A DNA stretch of 64,000 bases from Paracoccus sp. S3-43 (GTDB lineage: Bacteria; Pseudomonadota; Alphaproteobacteria; Rhodobacterales; Rhodobacteraceae), in NCBI RefSeq assembly GCF_029027965.1, contig NZ_CP119082.1, positions 62,001 to 126,000 of the forward strand, written 5' to 3'. The notes below the pieces were generated by a model. That model had not been told where the DNA came from, did not search any database, and saw only the letters and a list, made by a program, of their open reading frames with translations. The position numbers were made by a program, and so were the translations under genes. Shown piece after piece: positions 18,303-25,493 of the stretch (position 1 is the stretch's first letter; the number at the start of each line of letters is the position of its first letter).

Positions 18303-18961
18303 CCGAAGACAGCGCCCCGATCCCGACCGCGCATCGCGCAGGCCTGCTGGGCTGCCGGTCCTGCGGCCGCGTCTGGCCGCAGGACCGGACGACCTGCGAC
18401 CGCTGCGGCGCGGATCTGGTGCCGCCCGACCGGCGGGGCCTGCAAAAGGTCTGGGCCTGGTGGGCCGCCGGACTGATCATGTATGTCCCCGCCAACCTGT
18501 TCCCGATGATGCGCACCCAGACCTTCGCCGGCCTGCAAGGCAGTTCCGAGGCGACGATCCTGCAAGGCGTGGTCGAGCTGATCCATTACGGCAATTACGA
18601 CATCGCCATTATCGTCTTCGTCGCCTCGGTGATCGTGCCGGTGGCCAAGTTCCTGGCGATCGCCTGGCTGGCCACCGTCGCCGGGCGTCCCGCCACCGTC
18701 GAACAGGCCCATGCCCGGCTGAAGATCTATGAGGTGGTGGAATTCATCGGCCGCTGGTCGATGATCGACGTGTTCGTGGTGGCGATCCTGTCGGCCCTGG
18801 TGCAACTGGGCTTCGTCGCATCCATCCATCCCGGCCCGGCCGCCGTGTCCTTCGCGCTGTCTGTTGCCTTCACCATGCTTTCCGCGCAAAGCTTTGATCC
18901 AAGATTGATCTGGCGCGGGCTTCCGCTGCGCAGCCGGACGGGATCCCAGGGGCAGGACTGA
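18299..18961 (+). CDS. Paraquat-inducible protein A-like membrane protein, second half-gene
   Basis: A 220-residue PqiA-domain protein. Seen: zinc-ribbon-like CRSC (near residue 19) and CDRC (near 33), then four membrane segments including MYVPANLFPMMRTQTF and HYGNYDIAIIVFVASVIVPVAKF. The GTG start at 18299 overlaps the stop of the first half, so the two are probably made in equal amounts and assemble together. pqiB begins seven bases after its stop. Confidence 0.88.
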   Translation: MTEDSAPIPTAHRAGLLGCRSCGRVWPQDRTTCDRCGADLVPPDRRGLQKVWAWWAAGLIMYVPANLFPMMRTQTFAGLQGSSEATILQGVVELIHYGNYDIAIIVFVASVIVPVAKFLAIAWLATVAGRPATVEQAHARLKIYEVVEFIGRWSMIDVFVVAILSALVQLGFVASIHPGPAAVSFALSVAFTMLSAQSFDPRLIWRGLPLRSRTGSQGQD

Positions 18962-18968
18962 CACCGCG

Positions 18969-21011
18969 ATGACCGACACGCCGCCGCCGCTGAGACCGGC
19001 AAGCCCCGTGCGCAAGACCGCCGCGCGCGCCGCCCAGGCCGGGATCAACGTCATCTGGGTGGTCCCGATCATCGCCCTGATCGTGACGCTGGGCATCGCC
19101 TGGAACGCCTATGCCGACCGGGGCGCGGTGATCGAGGTCGAATTCACCGATGCGACCGGCGTGACGCCCGGCGAAACCGCGCTGCGGTTCCGGGAAATCA
19201 CCGTGGGCCAGGTCGAATCCGTCAGCTTCACCTCGGATCTGTCGCGGGTGGTGGTCAAGATCCGCGTGGACAAGGATGTCGCCCCCTATATCGACGCCGA
19301 GACGTCGTTCTGGATCGTCCGCCCGCAGGTCACGGCCCAGGGGGTGACGCGCCTGGACACGGTGCTGACCGGATCCTTTATCGAAGGCTATTGGGACGCG
19401 AACGTGACCACGCCCCAGGATCATTTCCTCGGGCTGGAACGCGCGCCGCTGATCCGCGTGGACACGCCGGGCACCCAGGTCACGCTGTCGATGGAAAATG
19501 CCGACGGCATCAGCGAGGGCGCGCCGGTCCTGTATCGCGGCGTCCAGGTCGGGCGGATGGAAAACCTGCGGCTGGCCGATACCGAGGATCAGGTCATCGC
19601 CGACGCCTTCATCGAGGCGCCGCATGACAAGCGGCTGACCACCTCGACCGTGTTCTGGGACACGTCGGGCTTTTCGTTGTCGCTGGGTGCGTCGGGCGTG
19701 TCCTTCAACGTGAACTCGCTGTCCTCGGTCCTGCAAGGCGGCGTCGCCTTCGACACGCTGGTCAGCGGCGGCCGCCCGGTCGAGCCGGGCCATGTCTATA
19801 CCCTGCAACCCGACGAGGAGACCGCCCGCAACGACATCCTGGCCAGTGAGAGTGGCGAGCCGCTGCGCATCGCCATGCTGATCGACGATTCCCTGCAAGG
19901 GCTGGCCAAGGGCGCGGATGTGCAGTTCCAGGGCCTGCGGGTGGGCCAGGTCACCGATCTGGCGGTGACGCTGGACCAGCCCGAGGGAGAGATCCGGCAG
20001 GCCGTGACCCTGGCGATCTCGCCCGTGCGGCTGGGCCTGGGCGCCGAGGCCACGCCCGAAGACGCGCTGGCCTTCCTGCAACAGGCGGTGGCCGACGGGC
20101 TGCGCGCGCGCGTCGCCAGCGCCGGGTTCCTGGGCACCTCGCTGAAGGTCGAACTGGTCGAAATTCCGGATGCCGAACCGGCCAGCATCGACCTGGCGGC
20201 CGAACCGAACCCGATCATTCCTTCGGTCGCGGGCGAACTGGACGATTTCAGCGCCAGCGCCCAGGGATTCATGGCCCGCATCGGCAACCTGCCGTTCGAG
20301 GAGGTGCTGCGGTCGGCCACCGACATGATGAACAGCATCACCGACATCGCCAGTTCCGACGACACCCGCGCCATTCCCGAAGCCCTGCGGCAGACGCTGG
20401 ACCAGACGCGCGGCGCCGCGACCGATATCGGCAGCATGGCCCGCGACCTGCGCGACAGCGGCACCGCGGAAAACATCGCCCGCCTGGTCGAGGAAGCCGC
20501 CGCCGCCGCCGAGGCAGTCAAGCTGGCCGCCGCCGATGCCCCCGCGATGGTCGAACAGATCGACGCGGCGGCGGCGGCGGTCGAAGACTTCAACTTCTCG
20601 GAAATCAGCGCCCAGGCCGAAGGTATCCTGGCCGACCTGCGCGCCATGCTGGGCAGCGAGGATGCCGAACAACTGCCGCGCAACCTGTCCGACACGCTGC
20701 AAGCCGCCTCCGGCCTGCTGAACGACCTGCGCGACGGCGATGCGGCGGGCAGCCTGAACGACGCCCTGGACAGCGCCAGCACCGCCGCCGACCAGGTGGC
20801 GCAATCCGTTCAGCGCCTGCCGCAGCTGATCCAGCGGCTGGAGGCGACGGCGGCACGGGCGGACGGGGTGCTGGCCTCCTATGGCGACCGTTCGGCCTTC
20901 AACACCGAGGCGATCAACATGCTGCGCGAACTGCGCCGCGCGACGGCGGCCTTCGGGTCGCTGGCCCGGCTGATCGAACGCAACCCCCGCGCCTTCATTC
21001 TGGGACGATGA
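18969..21011 (+). CDS. pqiB: PqiB-like MCE-domain protein
   Basis: A 680-residue MCE protein. PqiB-type proteins form hexameric rings stacked into a periplasm-spanning tube for lipid transfer. Seen: an N-terminal membrane anchor (INVIWVVPIIALIVTLGIAW, split near residues 25-45) and repeated MCE modules starting near residues 55, 165 and 295, each with a YRGVQVGRM- or FQGLRVGQV-type strand. From about residue 430 there is a long Ala-rich, probably coiled-coil C-terminus. It is longer than E. coli PqiB (546 residues), mainly in that tail. Confidence 0.92.
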   Translation: MTDTPPPLRPASPVRKTAARAAQAGINVIWVVPIIALIVTLGIAWNAYADRGAVIEVEFTDATGVTPGETALRFREITVGQVESVSFTSDLSRVVVKIRVDKDVAPYIDAETSFWIVRPQVTAQGVTRLDTVLTGSFIEGYWDANVTTPQDHFLGLERAPLIRVDTPGTQVTLSMENADGISEGAPVLYRGVQVGRMENLRLADTEDQVIADAFIEAPHDKRLTTSTVFWDTSGFSLSLGASGVSFNVNSLSSVLQGGVAFDTLVSGGRPVEPGHVYTLQPDEETARNDILASESGEPLRIAMLIDDSLQGLAKGADVQFQGLRVGQVTDLAVTLDQPEGEIRQAVTLAISPVRLGLGAEATPEDALAFLQQAVADGLRARVASAGFLGTSLKVELVEIPDAEPASIDLAAEPNPIIPSVAGELDDFSASAQGFMARIGNLPFEEVLRSATDMMNSITDIASSDDTRAIPEALRQTLDQTRGAATDIGSMARDLRDSGTAENIARLVEEAAAAAEAVKLAAADAPAMVEQIDAAAAAVEDFNFSEISAQAEGILADLRAMLGSEDAEQLPRNLSDTLQAASGLLNDLRDGDAAGSLNDALDSASTAADQVAQSVQRLPQLIQRLEATAARADGVLASYGDRSAFNTEAINMLRELRRATAAFGSLARLIERNPRAFILGR

Positions 21012-21012
21012 C

Positions 21013-21645
21013 ATGACCCACCGCCTGCCGCTTGCCCTTGCCTGCCTTGGCCTTCTGGGGCTGTCCGCCTGTTCCGACCCGGAAAAGACCGCGCGTTACC
21101 TGATCGACCCGCCGGCCACGGGGGGGCAGGTGCCCAACCGCCTGGGCAGCGCCGAACTGAAGGATGTGTCGCTGCCCGAATACGCCTCGGCGCAAGAGGT
21201 CGCCTTCCAGACCCAGGACGGCGCCGTCCGGTCGAACCCCGACAGCCTGTGGGCCGACAACCCGCAGCGCGCCTTCACCCAGTCGCTGGCGCGCGCCATT
21301 TCGGACGTCTCGGGCGCGACGGTGATCGGCGAGCCCTGGCCCCTGGCCGAACCGCCCCAGCGGGTGCTGGAGGTCCGCGTCGAAAAGGCCCTGGCCCAGG
21401 CCAACGGCGTCTATCGCCTGTCGGGGCGCTATTTCGTGGGGGACGAGGCCAGCGGGGGGGCGAACCACGCCCGCAGCTTTGATATTTCCGTGCCGATGGG
21501 ATCGTCCAGCCCGGCGGCCTCGGCTGCGGCGGCGTCGTCGGCCATCACGCTGCTGGCCCAGCAGATCGCCACCCTGTCAGGTCCGGGCCGCACCATCGCC
21601 ACCACCGCCCCCGCCGATCCCTTCGCCCTGGATCCCCTGTTCTGA
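21013..21645 (+). CDS. pqiC: PqiC-like ABC-type transport auxiliary lipoprotein
   Basis: A 210-residue lipoprotein of the PqiC/DUF330 family, thought to link the PqiB tube to the outer membrane. Seen: signal peptide ending in the lipobox LSAC (Cys20), the domain body with RYLIDPPA and VIGEPWPLAEPPQRVLEVRVEK, and a C-terminal Ala-rich helix. The start lies two bases after the pqiB stop. The assignment rests on the lipobox, the length and the operon position. Confidence 0.88.
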   Translation: MTHRLPLALACLGLLGLSACSDPEKTARYLIDPPATGGQVPNRLGSAELKDVSLPEYASAQEVAFQTQDGAVRSNPDSLWADNPQRAFTQSLARAISDVSGATVIGEPWPLAEPPQRVLEVRVEKALAQANGVYRLSGRYFVGDEASGGANHARSFDISVPMGSSSPAASAAAASSAITLLAQQIATLSGPGRTIATTAPADPFALDPLF

Positions 21646-21667
21646 GGGGCAGGAAAATCTGAGGGCA

Positions 21668-21707
21668 GAAAAAAATTTGGCGGATGGCCCGGAAACCATC
21701 CGCCAAA
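21668..21707 (-). terminator. Rho-independent terminator for the zinc-ribbon operon, facing pqiC
   Basis: A perfect 12-base inverted repeat, TTTGGCGGATGG (21676-21687) and CCATCCGCCAAA (21696-21707), around an eight-base loop. On the minus strand it is followed by a run of seven T residues, so it terminates leftward transcription. It may also stop pqiC from the other side. Confidence 0.85.
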
Positions 21708-21734
21708 CAACCCGCAAGGGACAGGGAACACCGT

Positions 21735-22199
21735 TTAAACAGAGGGACTTGGCGGGTTATCCCGATCCCGGTAATCGCCGGGGCGGGATGCAGGGTCGCA
21801 GTCCGGATCGGCGCGACCCATGACGCGCACGATGACCGGCAGCACGAACCGGTCGAAACAGGCCCGGTCGGGCGCGAAGGCACCGGGACGCCCGACGCCT
21901 CCGCAATCTTCGCAATCCTCGATGCCGCCCCAGCAATTCGGGCAGGCACCCAGGGCGCAGGCCAGCATCTCGACATGATCGACAAGAAGCCGGTTCTCCT
22001 GCTCGAGCCGCCGGAACGCGGCCCAGGTGGGACGGTCGGCCTCGGCGAGAGGAGCGCCGATTCCTGATCGTCCCGGCACCGCCACCGTCAGGTCGTCGGG
22101 CGTCTGGACCGGCGCATTCCGCGCACCCCCCGGCCCACCGCCCAGAAGCTGAAGCGCGGCGATCACGTTGTTGAAATTCGGAATTGTGTCACCCGGCAT
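21735..22199 (-). CDS. Hypothetical protein with DnaJ-like zinc-ribbon motif
   Basis: A 154-residue protein I do not recognise. Seen: a central CPNC-x6-CEDC motif followed by GGVGRPG, which resembles a single DnaJ-type zinc-binding repeat, a preceding helix RRLEQENRLLVDHVEML that could be a short coiled coil, and a polar Pro/Asp-rich C-terminus. No signal peptide. The frame is open much further upstream, but AGGAGGAA just before ATG 22199 fixes the start. It is the last gene of the minus-strand cluster with a protease and a PAP2-type enzyme and is followed by a strong terminator. Confidence 0.75.
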   Translation of the reverse strand: MPGDTIPNFNNVIAALQLLGGGPGGARNAPVQTPDDLTVAVPGRSGIGAPLAEADRPTWAAFRRLEQENRLLVDHVEMLACALGACPNCWGGIEDCEDCGGVGRPGAFAPDRACFDRFVLPVIVRVMGRADPDCDPASRPGDYRDRDNPPSPSV

Positions 22200-22246
22200 G
22201 TCGTTCTTTCCTCCTGCTGCTGCCAAGCGAGGCGTCACCCCGTGCG

Positions 22247-22259
22247 ACCGATGATCGGT
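22247..22259. promoter_or_regulatory. Inverted repeat upstream of the zinc-ribbon gene
   Basis: ACCGAT-G-ATCGGT, a perfect 6+1+6 palindrome 48 bases upstream of the start at 22199, in the 154-base gap after the protease gene. It may be an operator for an internal promoter. Nothing else is evident in 22200-22353. Confidence 0.35.
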
Positions 22260-22353
22260 TACAATGGAATCACTCTGGGCCGGGGCCGTGAAACGGGCGT
22301 GAATCCCGGCGGGCCTGTTCGCCCGGAAAAGCGTGAAAAACGCGGGGCGGGGG

Positions 22354-24108
22354 TCAGTATTCGTGAAAACGCGCCGGAAAATCGACCAGCGGCGTCGGCG
22401 CGGGCCGGGCCGACTGGCTTTCCGCCAGGCGGCGAATCGCGGCGCGGCTGTCCAGCACCTTGCCCTGGGACAGTTGCAGGGCCATCCATCGCGCCAGTTG
22501 TGGCGCGGCCAGCGAGGTGCCCGAGGACAGGGCAAAGCTGCCGCTGTCGCGCCCGCGCACGATCATGCGGGCATTGTTCACCGCCTGATCGACCGGCGCC
22601 AGGCAATCGCCCGGCTGCGTGTCGTTCAGCAGCGCGGTCGGCACCGTCGCCCGTTCGTCCCGCCGACAGGCCGATCCGCCCCGCAGCGGCCAGTCGCCGG
22701 TGGCATAGGTGTTGACCGTATCGGTGCGGATCGCCAGGGGATCGCCGCCGTTCTGGGCATCCGTCAGGATCGGGAATCCCCTTGCGTCCCAGTTGCGATA
22801 GGCGGGATCGTGGAACCAGCTTTGCAGCGCGCCCCGGCGAAAGCCCCGGATCACCGCGTCGCGCTGCGCGGACAGGTCATAGATGCCCTCGGGCGTCCCC
22901 TCGGCGATCTGGATCCGCCATTCGCCGGGCGGCGCGAAGGGCTCGCCCAGTCGTTCGGGGCAGGTGGGCAGGGCGATCACCACGATGCCGTCGCGCCACC
23001 GCCCGTCGCGCAGATGGTGCGGCGTGTAATAGGCGCGCGCCAGCGGCCGGCCGTCCGGGCCAGACAGGACCGAATATTGCCAGGGCAGGGTCAGGGCCGT
23101 CGTGGCGGGCGCCAGACCCGGCGCCGTCAGGGTGATCTGCACGTCGCCGCGGGGGGCGTGATCCTGGGGCGGACCCCAGATCTCGATCGCGTTGAAGGTG
23201 GTGTCGCCGGGCGGCAGGCGCCAGCCGATCTGCTGGCCGGGCCGCAGCCGGGCGCGCAGCCGGTCCTGCCGGTGATTGCCCGAGGGCAGCACGAAACGCA
23301 CCGGTCCCAGATCGGCCGCCTGCCGGGCAGAGACCGCGTCCATGAACCGTTCGATCAGCGTGGATCCGTCGCGCGGCCCGGCGGTCAGGCCCAGGCTGAT
23401 ATTGATCACCACCGGCAGCCGGACCGACCCGTGTGGAAGCCCGCCCCGCCGTTCGATGAACCGGCACAGGCGGCGGGCGCGGGTGATGATGAACAGGATC
23501 CCCGTCAGGATCGGCAGCGGCGCCAGCACGCCCGAGGAATCCGCCGTGATCCGGGGCGGCAGGCAGACCGCGATCAGCGGATGGTTCCGCGCCCGGCTGT
23601 CGGATGGATCGAAGCCCGCCGCCAGCGTCGCCACCGCCGCGCCATGGCCGGTTTCGAACGCGCCCGACGGAATGGCCGGGCGGGCCAGATCCACCGCCCC
23701 GGTCAGGCGATAGATCGCATCCTCGCCCGGCAGATCGCCGGTGGCGGCGCGGGCCAGCAGATCCGACAGTTCGGCCCCCCGCCATTCGGCGCCCGACGGC
23801 AGGTCGCCGCCCCGGTCCGCCCGGAACCGCGCATCCTGCAACCAGACCGAGGCCGTCCGCGACAGGTTCCCCGGCAGCGTGAACCGCTGGTGGACAAAGG
23901 GGATCGCGTCGTCGATCACCCCGATGATGCAGCCGGCCCTGGGATCGGGCAGCGCCTGGGGCGACAGGAACTCCCAGGCGGGATCGTCCAGATCCGGGCT
24001 TTGCCAGTCGCGATCGACGGGATTGGCGGACCCTTGCGACAGCACGCCGGCCGGGTCGTCCAGGAAGTCCCGGAACGCGGACAGGATGGCCATGGCCAGG
24101 GCCGTCAT
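22354..24108 (-). CDS. Subtilisin-like serine peptidase (S8 family), no signal peptide
   Basis: A 584-residue S8-type peptidase. Seen: the catalytic triad in order, Asp in IGVIDDAIPF (residue 66 or 67), His155 in ETGHGAAVATLA, and Ser532 in SSGTSLAAPQLARW, plus a likely oxyanion Asn in VLPSGNHRQ. Between His and Ser lies a long insert with beta-rich stretches. There is no export signal, so the enzyme is probably cytosolic, unlike most subtilisins. ATG 24108 overlaps the stop of the 74-residue gene (ATGA). Its substrate is unknown; linkage to a PAP2-like enzyme and a TPR regulator suggests a dedicated pathway. Confidence 0.88.
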   Translation of the reverse strand: MTALAMAILSAFRDFLDDPAGVLSQGSANPVDRDWQSPDLDDPAWEFLSPQALPDPRAGCIIGVIDDAIPFVHQRFTLPGNLSRTASVWLQDARFRADRGGDLPSGAEWRGAELSDLLARAATGDLPGEDAIYRLTGAVDLARPAIPSGAFETGHGAAVATLAAGFDPSDSRARNHPLIAVCLPPRITADSSGVLAPLPILTGILFIITRARRLCRFIERRGGLPHGSVRLPVVINISLGLTAGPRDGSTLIERFMDAVSARQAADLGPVRFVLPSGNHRQDRLRARLRPGQQIGWRLPPGDTTFNAIEIWGPPQDHAPRGDVQITLTAPGLAPATTALTLPWQYSVLSGPDGRPLARAYYTPHHLRDGRWRDGIVVIALPTCPERLGEPFAPPGEWRIQIAEGTPEGIYDLSAQRDAVIRGFRRGALQSWFHDPAYRNWDARGFPILTDAQNGGDPLAIRTDTVNTYATGDWPLRGGSACRRDERATVPTALLNDTQPGDCLAPVDQAVNNARMIVRGRDSGSFALSSGTSLAAPQLARWMALQLSQGKVLDSRAAIRRLAESQSARPAPTPLVDFPARFHEY

Positions 24109-24329
24109 TCGAAGCTCTGCCGGATCAGGGCCTGCACCGCCCGTTCCATCTGTCCGGGCAGATCCGCGCCCGCGTCGGGCCCGTGATCCTCGCGGTGCGG
24201 CGCCTCTCCTCGTTCCGCGCGCAGATCATGGACGTAATGCAGATAGGGCGACATGCCGGTCCGCAGGCTGTCATAGGCGGCGCGCGGTTCGGACCAGCGG
24301 GCGGGGGGCGGATCGCGCTTCAGCTCCAT
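24105..24329 (-). CDS. Small hypothetical protein in the protease cluster
   Basis: A 74-residue charged protein with no membrane segment and no family I recognise. Seen: a YLHYVHDLRAERG segment and an amphipathic C-terminal helix. ATG 24329 lies within the last ten bases of the PAP2-like gene, with AGGAG 11-15 bases upstream, and the stop overlaps the peptidase start by four bases. The tight overlaps on both sides are the main evidence that it is translated. It could be an adaptor or inhibitor of the peptidase, but that is a guess from position. Confidence 0.6.
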   Translation of the reverse strand: MELKRDPPPARWSEPRAAYDSLRTGMSPYLHYVHDLRAERGEAPHREDHGPDAGADLPGQMERAVQALIRQSFE

Positions 24330-25396
24330 CGATTCTGCCACTCCTGCCGGGCGCGCTGGCACAAGGCCCGCCACAGGGGGGCGGCGCGGGCGGCTGTCCT
24401 GTCATCGCCGAACCGGGTCGACGGATCGTCGCCGTTCATCATCTGGTCCAGGATCTCGGCATGGAAATCGCGCGGTTCCGCCTGGTTGCTGAACAGGCCG
24501 CCGTCGAATTCCGCCGACCCCACGGTGCCGCCCAGCCCCCGCGCCATGACATAGCGCCCAAGCTGGATGCCCAGCACCGCGCCCGAGGCGCTGTCGGCGG
24601 GGAAATGCACGCCCGCCACCGTCCGGTTGACCGCGATGCGGCAGGCCAGGCGATAGATCTGATGGTCGGGCTTCACCTGCGCATCCGGATCGGCCAGCAG
24701 CGACAGCATGGTCGCCAGCGTGAAGATCTGCGTCGCATGGCCGCTGGGCAGCGTGGGATGGGCCGGTTCGGGGATCAGCGGCTGGATGCGGTCGCTGAAC
24801 TGGTTCGGCCGGGGGCAGCCAAGCGCCAGCTTGACGCGCATCACCACGGGCGTGACCAGATCCAGCCCCACCTCCAGCATCTCGGCCAGGGCCGGGTTGC
24901 GGACGGGGTCGAGCGGCAGGATGCTGGACAGGAAGGGGATCAGGTGGCGTTGCTGGGCCAGGATCTCGGTCAGGCGGTCCGCGCGCAGTTCGGCATAGGC
25001 GGCCACCAGCGGCGCGGCCTGGCTGAAATCCGCAAGGCCGGGCCGGACGATCCGGGCCAGGGGCACATGATCGACGGGATCCCCGGTCTTGCGCCGCGAC
25101 AGCGCCACCGCCCGCGCCGTCTTGCCTGGCGGGGCGTCGTCTTCAGAGACGAAGACAAGATCCTCCAGCAATTCCGAGATCATGACGGCATTGCGGTATT
25201 CGCGCGCCAGGCGGGGCAGGCGGGCGGCCAGGTCCAGTTCGCCAGCCTGGAAGGGGTCGGGCGTGACGATTTCCGTGCCCGAGATGGCATCGCGCGACCG
25301 CATCAGGGCGGCGGCCAGCAGCGCTTCGTCGGAGGTCTGGCCTGCGGCATTCGCGGCTTGGCCGTGCTGACCATGCTGGCCGTGTTGCAGGGACAT
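24320..25396 (-). CDS. PAP2-superfamily phosphatase / vanadium-dependent haloperoxidase-like protein
   Basis: A 358-residue protein with the three PAP2/vanadium-haloperoxidase motifs: Lys189 and Arg196 in KLALGCPRPNQ, PSGHA at residues 217-221, and Arg258 with His264 in RTVAGVHFPAD. These residues bind phosphate or vanadate. No transmembrane helices or signal peptide are apparent, which fits the soluble haloperoxidase-like branch better than membrane lipid phosphatases. The N-terminus is a low-complexity HGQHGQHGQ repeat. ATG 25396 is chosen from the frame, which is open far upstream, because GAGG precedes it and the upstream stretch is antisense to the regulator. First gene of the minus-strand cluster. 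Confidence 0.85.
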   Translation of the reverse strand: MSLQHGQHGQHGQAANAAGQTSDEALLAAALMRSRDAISGTEIVTPDPFQAGELDLAARLPRLAREYRNAVMISELLEDLVFVSEDDAPPGKTARAVALSRRKTGDPVDHVPLARIVRPGLADFSQAAPLVAAYAELRADRLTEILAQQRHLIPFLSSILPLDPVRNPALAEMLEVGLDLVTPVVMRVKLALGCPRPNQFSDRIQPLIPEPAHPTLPSGHATQIFTLATMLSLLADPDAQVKPDHQIYRLACRIAVNRTVAGVHFPADSASGAVLGIQLGRYVMARGLGGTVGSAEFDGGLFSNQAEPRDFHAEILDQMMNGDDPSTRFGDDRTAARAAPLWRALCQRARQEWQNRWS

Positions 25397-25493
25397 GACG
25401 GAACCTCGCCGACTGGGAATCGAAAACGCTGTATCTTTGCCGCAGGGGAAAGCGTAACAACGACTCTGGATTTCGCCTATAGCTTTTGTTTGC
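25397..25493. promoter_or_regulatory. Divergent promoter region of the protease/PAP2 cluster and its regulator
   Basis: 97 bases between two divergent starts. A TATAGC at 25478-25483 could be a -10 for the regulator, which would put its transcription start within a few bases of the ATG. The palindrome TTGCATGCAA (25490-25499) covers that start codon. No Shine-Dalgarno sequence precedes the regulator ATG. Confidence 0.45.

Noticed and set aside
22333..24186. Plus-strand frame of 617 codons antisense to the S8 peptidase
   Set aside because: No recognisable domain; the minus-strand gene has a full catalytic triad and translational overlaps.
25358..25396. Short repeats encoding HGQHGQHGQ, considered as a CRISPR-like or tandem array
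   Set aside because: Only three 9-base units inside a coding start; no spacers and no cas genes anywhere in the window.
25400..25424. GGAAC before the SARP-like regulator as an EcfG promoter
   Set aside because: At 16 bases the -10 reads CGAA, two mismatches; too weak beside the other candidates.
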